DNA of 64,000 bases from positions 1,714,569-1,778,568 of the forward strand of contig SCFE01000033.1 in assembly GCA_004352715.1 (NCBI GenBank). Reading direction: 5' to 3'. The notes under the pieces are model-generated. The model made no database searches, was not told the DNA's origin, and worked only from the letters and a program-made list of their open reading frames with translations. Made by a program: the position numbers and the translations under genes. The number at the start of each line of letters is the position of its first letter. Within the stretch, counting starts at the first letter, position 1. This document shows, piece by piece, positions 1-24,075 of the stretch. The DNA comes from Hofstenia miamia. Taxonomy: Eukaryota; Xenacoelomorpha; Acoela.

Positions 1-832
1 GAGGTTAAGGAATCCACCATCTGAAAAAAATTCCAAAAAATACGCTATAGATACATAAAAAATATTTTGTATCTTGGACTAAGTTTATCAGATGTTTATT
101 TTTGATTTAAATAAATTAATAAATATGTTATCTTATATTATGTTCCTACTAAACCACTCATTTCCTATGAGCTTGAAAAACTGGAATTTTTTATTATCTG
201 TGAGAAGTTATGTATGATTGCACAATTTAGCAAAAAATTACTTTGAGAATTGAAAAGTGCTTTAAAAACATTTGAATTAAAGTCAGACATAGATATGTAT
301 AAAACATTCAGAAAGCTTAGCAATCAAACTAAACAACGATGGAAACTGAAAAATGGTCAAAAGCTATTCAAAGTTGATATTTACAAATGCTAGAATCAAA
401 CAACGATAAGCTTGATTTTTTATGTCATTAGCTCATTCTTTTCCTCTTGGCACAGATAACAAATGGCGAATTTAGTCATAATAAATAAATGTCAAAAAAT
501 CAAAATGCAAATTTAATATAACATTTTGAGACAAGATAATGATAATGTAGGACAAAGCGCAAGATGATGCAATTCCGAAAAAATGTAAATGGCTTCATAA
601 AAGGCCTATATAATAATTGTATTCTAAAGAGTATGTAAAATGAGACTGTCTTTTCTTCGACAAAAAAACTATAGAGAAATTCCTTCAGCAATGACAAGAA
701 CATTAAATGATTTATTAAAATTATAAGTTGTGATTTAGATTAACAGCAAATGACGCAAAGAATAATCTCTTAACGTTAACCTGCCTATGCTCTCTAAGTC
801 GGTTATGAAATTTGGTAAAAGCCCTCGAAATA
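1..832. other. AT-rich sequence without recognised genes
   Basis: Only short ORFs rich in Phe, Tyr, Leu and Lys occur here, as expected by chance in AT-rich DNA. The missing C-lobe exons of the ERK5-like kinase should lie in this direction. I looked for a kinase helix-H/I segment on the minus strand and did not find one, so they are probably beyond the window edge. Confidence 0.5.
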
Positions 833-1190
833 TTGAAATTTGTAATAATGTGTATTGCTGTGGCTGAAGTACTTGAAAATATTCACTATTAATCATTGAA
901 AATTTCAATGTTTTTAAAAAATTAAATATATATACAGTACTGGCCAAAAGTTTGGGAACACTTCCCAAATTTAGAAATTTTTACCGATACCGAAGATACT
1001 GACACGCCCATTCTAACAGCTATAGCGCGATAATTGTACCCCTCCTCGTTCAAAATATGAATTGGAGCACGCTTTGTTGGTGAAATTTTACTACCACGGA
1101 CCATATTTCAAACAGTAATGATAGTGCTTTTTCAGTGAAAATGTATTGTATGTAAATCTAAAATTGTGTTAATTTGATTGGCTAAATGAA
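833..1190. repeat. Duplicated left end of Tc1-like element (partial copy)
   Basis: Bases 833-984 recur almost identically at 1191-1342. They comprise about 100 bp of flank, the TA, and the left terminal inverted repeat beginning CAGTACTGGCC at 935. Bases 986-1190 match 2353-2557, the helix-turn-helix start of the transposase. The block therefore looks like a left end joined directly to the other end's N-terminal coding region. It is either a deleted derivative copy or an assembly duplication. Confidence 0.75.
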
Positions 1191-1292
1191 TTGAAATTTG
1201 TAATAATGTGTATTGCTGTGGCTGAAGTACTTGAAAATATTCACTATTAATCATTGAAAATTTCAATGTTTTTAAAAAATTAAATATATATA

Positions 1293-2673
1293 CAGTACTG
1301 GCCAAAAGTTTGGGAACACTTCCCAAATTTAGAAATTTTTACAATTTTACACTAAAAAACGCAATGTAGAAACAATATAATAACACAATGTAGAAAAAAT
1401 ATGATAACACCGTGTAGAAAGTAAATAGTTAATTCAGAAAAACTCACTAATATTTTGTATGTCCGCCATTATCGGCCAAATACGAAGCAATGCGATTTGA
1501 TATTAACTAGACCAGCTTTCTACAATAATCATCAGTAATCTCTGTGCACCATACCACTTTAATTTGCTCCTTCAGATCGTCGAGTGATGTGGATTGGCGC
1601 TTCCTCAGACAGTTTTTGATGTGATGCCAGCAATTTTCTATGACGTTGAGGTCTGGGGAGTTTCCCGGCCAGTTCTCAAGCAGCCGAAAGTCTTGTGATG
1701 CAATCCACTGTTTCACAACTTTGGCGCTGTGGCAAGGAGCACCATCTTGTTGTAGTACAGATGTTCCGCGAAGCTGCATAAACATGGGAACTTTCTCCTG
1801 AAATTGTTTTGAAGTAGGCCTTGAATGTGACTGTCTCGTTGTGAGAAACAAAATGCAGACCAGCACGCCCATTCGCAGTTATAGCACCTCAAATCATCAC
1901 AGAAGGTGCTGAGCGGACAGTTTGTTGCGTGTAACGTGTGTTGAATCTTTGGTTTCTTGGTCGTGTAACGTGTGACCGGTATGATATAAACTAGCAAATC
2001 TTGGATTCGTTACTAAAAATTACTTGATGCCACATCTCAGGGGTGTAGTGTTGGTATTGCCTGCAGAAGCGCAACCGGTCTCGAATGTTCTTTGAAGGCA
2101 ATCGGGATTTGGCTGCCGGTTTGCACGATGGAAGGTCAAAGGTCGTATTCAATCGACGCCAAATGGTAAATATTGATACATTCTACACTGCCGCACCAAG
2201 ATTTGCTTTGACTTCAGAAAGATAAAGAGAATGGTTGATTGACGCCGAAACGTTGAAGGAGACGGTCATTCGGGGGGGTTGCCATTTTTGTTTTTCAAGA
2301 CCCCTTGGGGAGGAAAAATTTTGCAGTTGGCTAATGGGGAGTACCACTTCTGGATACCGAAGATACTGACACGCCCATTCTAACAGCTATAGCGCGATAA
2401 TTGTACCCCTCCTCGTTCAAAATATGAATTGGAGCACGTTTGTTGGTGAAATTTCACTACCACGGACCATATTTCAAACTATAATGATAGTGCTTTTTCA
2501 GTGAAAATGTATTGTGTGTAAATCTAAAATTGTTGTTAATTTGATTGGCTAAATGAATCTGTTGTAAATTCTAAGAAAAAATTGGGAATTAAAGGAATTT
2601 TATGAAGTTTCCAGGAAATAACATAAAACACGCTTTAGACAGGTTACTGTTCCCAAACTTTTGGCCAGTACTT
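1293..2673 (-). mobile_element. Tc1-like DNA transposon, degenerate
   Basis: The element is bounded by inverted repeats: CAGTACTGGCCAAAAGTT at the left, and the reverse complement of AAGTACTGGCCAAAAG at the right. Each is next to TA, the Tc1/mariner target duplication. The length of about 1.38 kb is typical of the superfamily. The transposase lies on the minus strand and is broken. An 11-base N gap (2683-2693) starts just outside the right end within a TA run. The left end and its flank are duplicated at 833-984. Confidence 0.85.
1507..2470 (-). pseudogene. Tc1-like transposase pseudogene
   Basis: The protein would cut and paste the surrounding transposon. The minus strand starts MVRGSKISPTKRAPIH at 2470, a paired-type helix-turn-helix DNA-binding segment that includes GYNYRAIAVRMGVS. 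The DDE domain's second half reads in one frame at 1872-1507, with LQQDGAPCHSAKVVKQW (second catalytic Asp) and SPDLNVIENCW (catalytic Glu). I count 35 residues between that Asp and Glu, one more than the usual 34 of Tc1. Between the two parts the frame has several stops and shifts, so no intact transposase can be made. A second copy of the N-terminal segment lies at 1104-986. Confidence 0.85.
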
Positions 2674-3009
2674 TATATATATNNNNNNNNNNNGGGGGGA
2701 AGTTACTGTATGAATGGGTGTCTGAAAAGACTTTATCACACGACCGTATTTCTTCGATAACTCAGTGAATGGCAAAGCTACCTCGAAATGCTAGAAGAAT
2801 ATTTCATGCTGAGTTACAACGCCTCAACAAGCTCCAAACATGCATTTTTATGCAAGAATATTCCTTTTCTATATTTTTTTATAAATATAATGAAATTTTG
2901 ATAAAAGTGTAGTCGTGCAATTCTTTATCACTGGATAGAATCTTTAGTTTCTTTTGACTCACCCTGTATATATATAAAGCTAAATGCAATAGTGATAGAG
3001 AACAAATAC

Positions 3010-15040
<12,031 letters not shown>

Positions 15041-18000
15041 CTGAAACAGAATATTGCCTTAAATTACATCAATGATACTTAGACTTGAAGGTTTAAGAAT
15101 TGTACATTTAAAATATGAATTTAAGAAAATCATTAAATTGAATAAAAACACTATTAAAAAACAAGGCTTGTCTAAAGTGTCATTATAACCTTACTATTAA
15201 GTGTATAAAAAACCTGCCGTTAATGTACTTTTTCAAATATTTAAAAAATTTATACACAGCGAATCCTTCACGACCAGCTCCTTCAAGGAGATTTTCATGC
15301 AATTTTTCACAATGCATTCCGTTTTACTTACGGATTAGCTAAATCGCTAATAATATATATTTTAAGCATCCTATTTGAGCTGGTCTCAAAGTATTATCCA
15401 CCTTCATTTTTAAGAAACTCCTCTAAACATAAGCAACAATCTCATTTGACATATTATGCCCCAACATAAATGGGGGGTGCACTATTCTTTTATACAAAGA
15501 AACGATTATACCTAGCATTTTTAAGAAGGCGTCCTTGTATTGACAATTGTTGCTTCAACGGAATAAAAAACAATCATTCAATCTATGTATAATAATAATT
15601 GTAAAAATCAAGGGTGTTACGCGATGCATTTCATCTCGCAGATTTTTTGATAGTAATCCCTAAAAGCCAGAGCTCACTCTATTCTATTACATACCGTATA
15701 CTATTGTCTGCAAGCATCTGTTCACGAACTTTAAAAAATCGGACTTGATTTTCAAAATATGTTATTATTGACACAAACTTTTAGATAGTAGGTTTTAGAG
15801 GTAAATGTCATGTTGAACAAAATATTGTTAGGGAAAATATTGCATGTCAATTGTCAATATTACAATAAATTTCACGTTTTCTACAGAAATGTGTATGACC
15901 CATAATTTATATTTAAAGTTACCTCACCCGATCTAATCATAACTTCAACATATTTCACCCGATCTGCTTACAACTTAGGTCTAGATGTCTAGCAGTTAGA
16001 AAATGGTTATATTTTTGCTATGTACACACAACTTAGGGCTATTTTGTACCCCAAATATATTATTGAATGTTAAAGTTTACGTCTTAAAAAAGATGTGTAC
16101 AGCACAAAGCAGTTTTTTTACCATATAAAACGACACATTGTCCAATATATTGCTTTGTTAGTTTATTCTTTGAGCTGACTTTGTCAATTTGTAAATGTAA
16201 AGAATAGTCTTTACAAATTTATGTAGAATAAGTAAAAATAACTAAATTTAACAATAATGAGCTTTTTATCGAAATCCCATCAAAACGGCATTACAATGAA
16301 TCTACCAGTATAGGGTCAATAAGAACTTTCTGCTTTTTCCAGAATATATCTTGATAATGTCCGCTTTTCTGAAAAAAAGTCAGATGATTAATTAATTCGA
16401 CTCTTCAGAAAGGTAAACTTCAAAAAATCGTAAAAACATTTCAAGACTAGGTTACTTCAAAGAGGATAGAATTGGATAAACATTGCAAATGTAGAAATTG
16501 TCACGATGTTTTGATGTTTTATGTTCTCTGATGATACTGGCAACATTTATTGCTCTTAGATCAACCAACATTAGCAGCATTATCTTCAAAAGCTTTTCTT
16601 AGAAATGTACAGTGTATTTTTCCTACAAGTGAAATATCCCTGGGCTAAATGAATTAGAATCGCAGCTGGGTTGAACGAAGAAATTTTAGTTACCCTCTTT
16701 GGCAAAATATTTGTGTCAATCTAACTTGTACAACATGATGGAAAATTTCTTGATTACCTACCATCAACCGACTTCGAATGGCTACTTCAGTATTTCGACA
16801 TATAATTGCTGTTCAAGACATTTCTATAACCGTATGCAACAGTTAAAAAGGCACAGGGCACAAATGATCAGTAGTTGCAGAGCACTGCTTGCATATTGTC
16901 ATAATCTAATCCATCCATTTTCTATGTGCAATGTGTATAGAAATTATTGGAAAACCAAGTCTTTTCGTAAAAACAAAGAAAATTTTTCCTTTTCGTTTTC
17001 GAATAAGGCATAATTGAATATCATTCCCATAAAACGCTTTGCAAATATGTAAATTATCACGTTTAACATCTGAAAAATTTCAAATTTTCTTTAAATATTA
17101 TGAGGTGGTCCATGCTATAAATTTAGAAGACCGTGATGATATTCATTGTAGAAAAAGTTTAGATAAGACAAGCTCTTTTATATACTTTAATATCTAGTGT
17201 AATTCACGTTATTTTTGAAGATACAAGCATCAATTATTTAGGATGAAATCCTGAGACAACAACAGTACCCCAAACCGTAATTCTTTAGCAGAAATTAATA
17301 TTTCAGGCCTTTTCTATCAATCAAATGTAGTGTGTAAACATTGAAATGAACAGGTAATCATTTAAAAAATATTATATCGAATATTGGCAGTTTAACATAG
17401 CAGCAGTCTAAAAATAGACTAGTTCCGATTACATTAACCCACGAGTGCATAGAATCACAAACTACATAGAATACATGCAATTGACCATTAGTGTGAAATA
17501 AGCCTAAAATCATGTGTATATTTTGATTAGCAAATATTGTGAAAAAATAACGATTTATTTCGAGATACAATTTTTTACATATATTCAGTGCGCAAGTACC
17601 ACATGTAGTCTTGTCCCTAATAATATTCTTTTGTAAAAATAATTTTTACAAGTTTTTTTACAGGTTTTTGTAAGTTAGCCATTTAAATTTTTTCTTGTAT
17701 ACCAGTAGATACTGATATTTAACTTAGCTGTCTTAGCGTATTTTAGTTTGTCAAACTGTTAAAACTTAAGTCACCAGCACTATTTGTAATAATCAGTTTC
17801 CGATGCAGGGCTCTTTTCGACTTAATAAAAAATGCAAGTGAATCGAGTCGACCTAAGCAGTGTAGAGTGGGGTACACGTGAATGACATTGAAAGAAGGTG
17901 AGTAAAATAATTGCTCGAAACAGTGGAACAACTAATTTCCAATTTTAAGAGTTTGCGATAAATGCTTATTATCTCTTATAAAATCTACTTACAAAATTGC

Positions 18001-21000
18001 TGAGAATGAGAGAGATCTGATCTGAGAAAAAAAGCTAATAGGCGCGACCCCGACTTGACCTCGAGCAAAACACAACAGAACCGAACTCGCCAAAAAACCC
18101 TAACCCGGAATCAGATGGCTCTTAAGAGGTCTGCTACCAACAGTTGATGCAGTGATAATAGTAATTTTTTTGGTAAATTTCTACAAATATCTTTTAAATA
18201 TGATTTCAAAAAAAGTTTTATTCAATAATTTCATTTTGGAAAAAGAGTGGAATTCTATGAGTATCCACAAACTAATTGCAAAGAATATAATATTTTCAAT
18301 TTAAATATTATAGGAATCTGTTGAAATTAATTTAAAAAAATCACAATTGAATACCGATGACTTCAAAAACGGTGCATAAAAAGGAACTTGGGATTTGAAC
18401 GATATCTTAAGAGTGCTCAACGATAAGAGAAACGAAATCATTTATTTTCTGAAAAAATAATTGTAGCAGTGAACGTTGTTAAATTTTCATGTTTAATTAA
18501 TTTTGATAAAAGCCATGTCTTCATAGAAAAACAACGAGAAAGCAATTAAATATATCTTCACCCCAGCTGTAGTTCATCAAAAAGCCCGCGAAGTAGAAAT
18601 TTTGTTGTTTTCTTGAACACTGACAGTAATTATTGAAATTAAATGTAATAATTTGTTTTTCTGAAATAATCTGGGAAAGAGCAATCAAAGTCAGCACCTC
18701 TTCACAGCTTGTAGTTTTTTACTGAAGTATTAATTGACTTCTCCAAATATGTGAAAATATTTATTTGAAACATACGAGAAGAATTAGAAAATAATTGAAA
18801 ACTTAATTGAAAGCAAATGATAAGCTTATAAAAACGATATAAATTTTTTATAAACATCTCTGAGCCTCATAGTTATTAAAAAATAAGGGTTTTGAGCCTT
18901 AAATGATTTTAGTTGATTGTTAGTTTTATGAAAAATTAACTGTAATTTTGTATGTTTTAACAATTTTTCATTGAAATGAAAAAACCAAAGAAATGTAAAA
19001 CACTGTACAACAGGCATTGGTGAACACTAAATGCCAATTTAAAATTGCAATCAGCTATTTACTATTGGATTTTTCTAATTTAACTATTGATTGTTTGAAA
19101 GCCAATAATAGCAATAATTGTCAACTAAATTAAATCCCGCCAGTTGAAATTCATGTGAGAAGTAATGGTGCACAGAGGTGGAATCGGGTTTGCAGTCGGA
19201 TTGAGTTTTTGAAAGCAAAAAAAGTTTTGGGATCATTGTAATGTGTATAAGGACATTTCAAAAATTGGTGTTAGATTGGTTACCGAACAACTAAGTTGAA
19301 TTAAGAAGGACAACTCGTATCAGCGCGTTTATAATGGTAAGACGATTGCTAAGTCTAAAAGTAAACTAATCAGCAGCACGAATGACTTAAACAAAGAATA
19401 AAAACTAGGGTTTTAGATTTATAGGCATTTTATCATGCACCTGATAGTATTTCAGTGTGTCATGAATGAATTATCTTCTGAAATAAAAAGATTTTCATTT
19501 CGATTTGTTTTTAAAGACGAGGCACCTGCTCGATTTGAGAGAGACTTCTATTCTTGTGGGCTTACTGTGACTGAAAGATGTTACTCAATGGCAGATGACA
19601 CCATGGAAGTCTTAGAAATACTGAATTCTTTTTGAAAACATAAAAAAATTTAAATACACATTTAAAGAACTATAATTTTTATCAATTAAATACTTGATTT
19701 TTGAAATTCAAGCTGAAATGGAATTGAAATCTGGTTAAATTTTTATTTCTTCGCTGACAAAATAATTGGCAATTATTGCCAACCTGACCCATTATATTGA
19801 TTTTTTGCCTAGCAATCAATTTTTAGTAGTGCCTGCTGTGCAATCTTCAGTTTTAAAATAAAAAAAAATTGAACCTCAGTAATTTTTATAAGAAAAATGA
19901 AGTATATCATTAAATGATATTATCGAAATATAAATAATATTTTTTAAATTTTACAACCAAAATACAAGTGCAAAAAATCCGTCATTGGCATTGAAGATAA
20001 TGCCCGTCGGTGGCAAGTGTTTGCTGCCTACCAATACGTGCTTGAAATGCTTAAAAATGACATGCTTCCAACGTTTTCGCTAACTTTAGAGCTATATACA
20101 GAATATGTTTGCTTGGCAGTTAATGTTAGTTACTCGTTCATTGTGTCAAACCACCTTCGTTAACCTTTGAATACTATTTTCGTTGATGAAAGGATTCAGG
20201 TAACTGCAAGGAATATAATTTGAGAATAAGCGGTCAAAATGACCACAGCCGTCCTTTTAGGTAGAACGAAAATCCCGTCTTTCTAGTGTTAAAGAAATGT
20301 TGTTTCAACAGGCTGCAATTGGAATAATAATTAAATATATATCTCTGCAATCTCTCATTAATTTTGTTAAAAAATAAATTTTTGTGCTTCTTTGAGTATT
20401 TTTCTTTTGTGTAACAAATTAATAATATTAACAGAGGTTATGTTTAATAAAGAAAATTTAAGCTGCCGGATCTACAAATGAAAGTCTAATACAGAAGTTT
20501 GAAATCTTGTATTTTTCTAATATTAGAAATGTCATTCTAAACAAATTTGAAAGATGTTCGGTTGCAAAGACATTCAAACATTAGTTGTTACCGACCAACC
20601 ACAGGAAATTTTCGACTGGTTCCAACTCTAGTATACCCAAATATATGTGATATATATACAACTATTTACGGAAAAGCTTATCAACAGCAGGATGAAACTA
20701 ATCAAATGAATACATGTATATCTCAAAAAATATCAATGAAATTAATACAATTTTTAATGGTTCGTTTTCAGAATATATTTTTAGAAAATCAAAAATGGGC
20801 CAAATCTTTTTTCAAATTAGAGACATAACACTATTTCTCAAGGGTGTGCTGCGAAAGCACCCCCTCTGGACGAAATAGGGTTAAGATGCATGAAAACTCG
20901 GTAGTAAAATCGAAAACCTTTGAAGCAGACTATTACCGAGTACAGAAACAAACCAATGAATAGGAAAGAAAGTTTGACTTGAATTGAATGATAGTGAAGG

Positions 21001-23690
21001 GATCGTTTAATAATGTTAGTTAATTGGATAGAAAGAGAAATGAATAATTTAGCAGAAGTGTATGACCATTTAATAAATTATAACAAAGTGCGAAATGAAC
21101 ATGTGTTGAAATAAAAACAGTTAGAAGGGAAAGTGCTGAATAAAGCTGCTATTTCAGAAGTGTCAGCGACGCTGAGCGGGAATGGGATAACGAACGATAA
21201 CAGGAGTGCAACAAACTCTCAACCAGGGTAGCTGCCTATTAATAATAGTTCGCACTGTCAACTAGTTTAAACAGCGATGTCACCTCTATTTTACAGTAAA
21301 GTAACCAACGGATATTGACCATATTTCGTTGTTGAGCTTACAGGAATTCTGCCACAATGTCACTGTAAAGCCATTTCGAAGGAAATTGACAGGCGGGAGC
21401 ATTAAATTTGAAGGCATTAAATCTATAAGCATAGAATGCCAAATGACTTCAATCGAGTAAAAACAAATAGAATTTTAAGTCTGACCCAAGATAGTATAGT
21501 CTTACGTTTATACATGTATAAGATGAAAATGATTGACTTCGGGAAAAATTCATTTAAGGGACAACATTTAAAAATGCCAAGATCCCTTGATCAACCGATG
21601 TACATTCGTTTCTTTACCATTCCACTATATTGCAATACATAATGTCAGATACTTTACATGAATAGATGTTAATGTCGTTTCATGTAATATCACAGATAGT
21701 CATGGGCTCATGCGTTGAGGTATTAGAAAAAATGGACCGAAATTTCAAAAATAACTTACTATTAGGCAATAGTGCGCGCAAAATCACCTAAATATCGTGA
21801 GTGCAATATAACTTAAAACAATGCGTAATCAATAAAATGTATATTTAAGTGTTTCTAATCCAGTCTATAGATGTTACTAAAAGTTTCTGGGATTTTGATA
21901 TAACAAACCGAAAAATTAGAGAATATTTTTGGTAAGAATCGTAAAATGGGCTATAAATATGCCGAATTGGCATTAATTCAAACGCCATAGGCCAAATTTA
22001 TATAGTAAACATTCGGATTCTTAATGCAAAATGCTCGTGGATAAGGTTTGAAATCCAATGAAAAGTTATAAAAATCTTAAACTATTCACTTCTGTGTAGT
22101 ATTGTTTCTACGTTGTCCTCGGCGATTTTCCTCATGAAATTTACAAAGAATCACAAACAAATATATTTAAGTAGCTATCAATCTGAGAACCAAAAATGTT
22201 GAACTAAAAAGCTAGACATTTTTACAGGTAAAATAAAAAATCATGACTATTATAAAAATGACCAATGAATTGTTGATTTGCTTTATCAATTTTGAACAAA
22301 ACTAGCATTTTAATAAATTGTCTTAAAACATAATTCAATACAAATACAAAGTGAAAAACACACCAAGAGAAAAACCAATAGTTTGTCTCTATTAACAATT
22401 ATTTCGTTTAATATTTAATAATTCTTAGTGTACTTTCTATAAGTCAGCTTTGTCTAGGACTTTCAATAATTTACAAAGCGATGCGACCTACTTCGATGGC
22501 AGTTTATGTCAAAATCTCCATTGATTTTGCGTGTGAATGTAAATCACTAGTGAAAGAGATATTTGTTATCAATCCAAGGTTATTTGCTAACCCTTCAAAC
22601 CAGCTGATATTAAGCAAGCCATCAATTTGAGCTTATATCTCTAGACGGACTTAAAATATATAGTTAAATATAGTAATTTAAAAAATAGGAAATTATCGAA
22701 GAAGCTGAGAAAAACTACAGGATCATTAAAATGTAAAAACACGACTAATGAGGAAAGTTATTCAACTAAAAATTTCCGAACAATAAAACAAAACTGAAAT
22801 TACTAATGATCCCTACAATTACTAGAATATTTTTATATACATTATGCTAGTAAAGACTACTTTTCGAAATTAGTATTTACATGAAGACATTTAAAATGTA
22901 GATTTTTTCTACGTCCTGTAAACTAAATACAAATAAGGCTATTTGTGTCAAATTCAGAGATGGAACCGGCCGTTTACCGACCAAAATGATAAAAAAATTT
23001 TTTTTGTTTTATCTTATAAAGAAGGAATATTTTGTTTATTTTGTAAAGAATTCTCATGAAAATATAAAGTTAGAAATTTTTTTTATAGCATTTGCAATCT
23101 AAGCTATTGCAATATTAATTTGCTATAAATGGAGTTGTTCTGCTATTTGAAAGGGTAATTTGACTTCAGATTTTTATAGAACTTACTAATTATATTAACA
23201 GAAGCTGTTTATAATGATGAAAGTGTAGTTTATAGTATTTGAGAGACCTCATTCATATAAGCAACTTTAGCTCTTGTATTTTCTAATATTGGAATGAACC
23301 TTTAAAATAAATTTGAAAGATTTTCGATTGCAAGACATTCAAAAACAAATGTCAGTTGACACATCCTACTAAGGAGTAAATATGTTTGTCTTTAGCGAAA
23401 AGTTTTTAAAATACAATATATGTATTTGTGCACTTATAAATTATTCCATACTAACTGAGTTCAAATGCCACAGCAATATGAAGCGTAATGATTGATAATG
23501 CTACTCGCTTAGTTTTGTATATTTTAACTATCATAAAAAAAGAAACTAACTAAACAAACTGAAACTTCACAGAAATACAACATATTAAACTAAATGAGAG
23601 AAACCAAGCCTGATGGCTTACAATGTGAGACAAATAGTGAAAGGCCAATTGATTCTTTGACATTCCAAAAAAATTGAAGAAAAATAAGTT
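15041..23690. other. Long AT-rich stretch without recognised genes
   Basis: Many short ORFs occur on both strands, including 104 residues at 16699-17013, but none shows a domain, coding periodicity across a length, or splice-consistent extension. Two slightly GC-richer islands, about 18035-18120 and 20840-20880 (a small imperfect hairpin with loop GCGA), have no recognised identity. Upstream or 5' UTR exons of the ERK5-like gene could lie here but cannot be identified. Confidence 0.5.
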
Positions 23691-23699
23691 ATTCAAGCT

Positions 23700-24075
23700 A
23701 ATATCGAGCTCGTTTCGAGTACTCGCAGTGACCTAATTTATACAATTAAAACAGAATTGTCAACGAGCCGAGCCGGACCGAGCTTAGGCAGAGTATTGGA
23801 TATTCAACGAGCCGTTTTTAAGCAAACCAAATTTATAGTGCTGCTTGTTAATTTGATTATGGAGATTTTTCTTATTTTTTCATTCAATATTCCTTACATT
23901 TAATCTTATTTTAGAAATGGTTATTAAATAATAGAAAGAGCAATGGAAAAAATTCTGAGAGCACAATAGTTTTAAAAAAAATATCGAGCTAAAATGAGCC
24001 TCATTGAAAGATTTTATGTGGCGAGCCGAGCCGAACTTATTCAAAATTTAAACGAGCCGAGCTCAATTAACTCAT
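23700..24075. repeat. Dispersed-repeat-like block with GAGCCGAGC motifs
   Basis: The motif (C)GAGCCGAGC or close variants recurs at about 23764, 23808, 24020 and 24049. A related start, ATCGAGCTCGTTTCGAG, lies at about 23701. The CG-rich words stand out from the AT-rich surroundings and cluster at both ends of about 370 bp, so this may be a non-autonomous transposon. No clean terminal repeats or target duplication were found. Confidence 0.45.

Noticed and set aside
16699-17013. 104-codon plus-strand ORF
   Set aside because: Composition rich in Asn, Ser, Tyr and Phe without a recognised motif. No exon partner was found and no family known to me fits.
18035-18120. Possible tRNA-derived SINE in a GC-richer patch (CCCCGACTTGACCTCGAG)
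   Set aside because: No A-box/B-box pair with proper spacing and no target duplication could be found.
20840-20880. Small hairpin with GGGTGTGCTGCGAAAGCACC as a possible structured RNA
   Set aside because: Short imperfect stem with no associated gene or conserved surroundings. Chance is likely in a window of this size.
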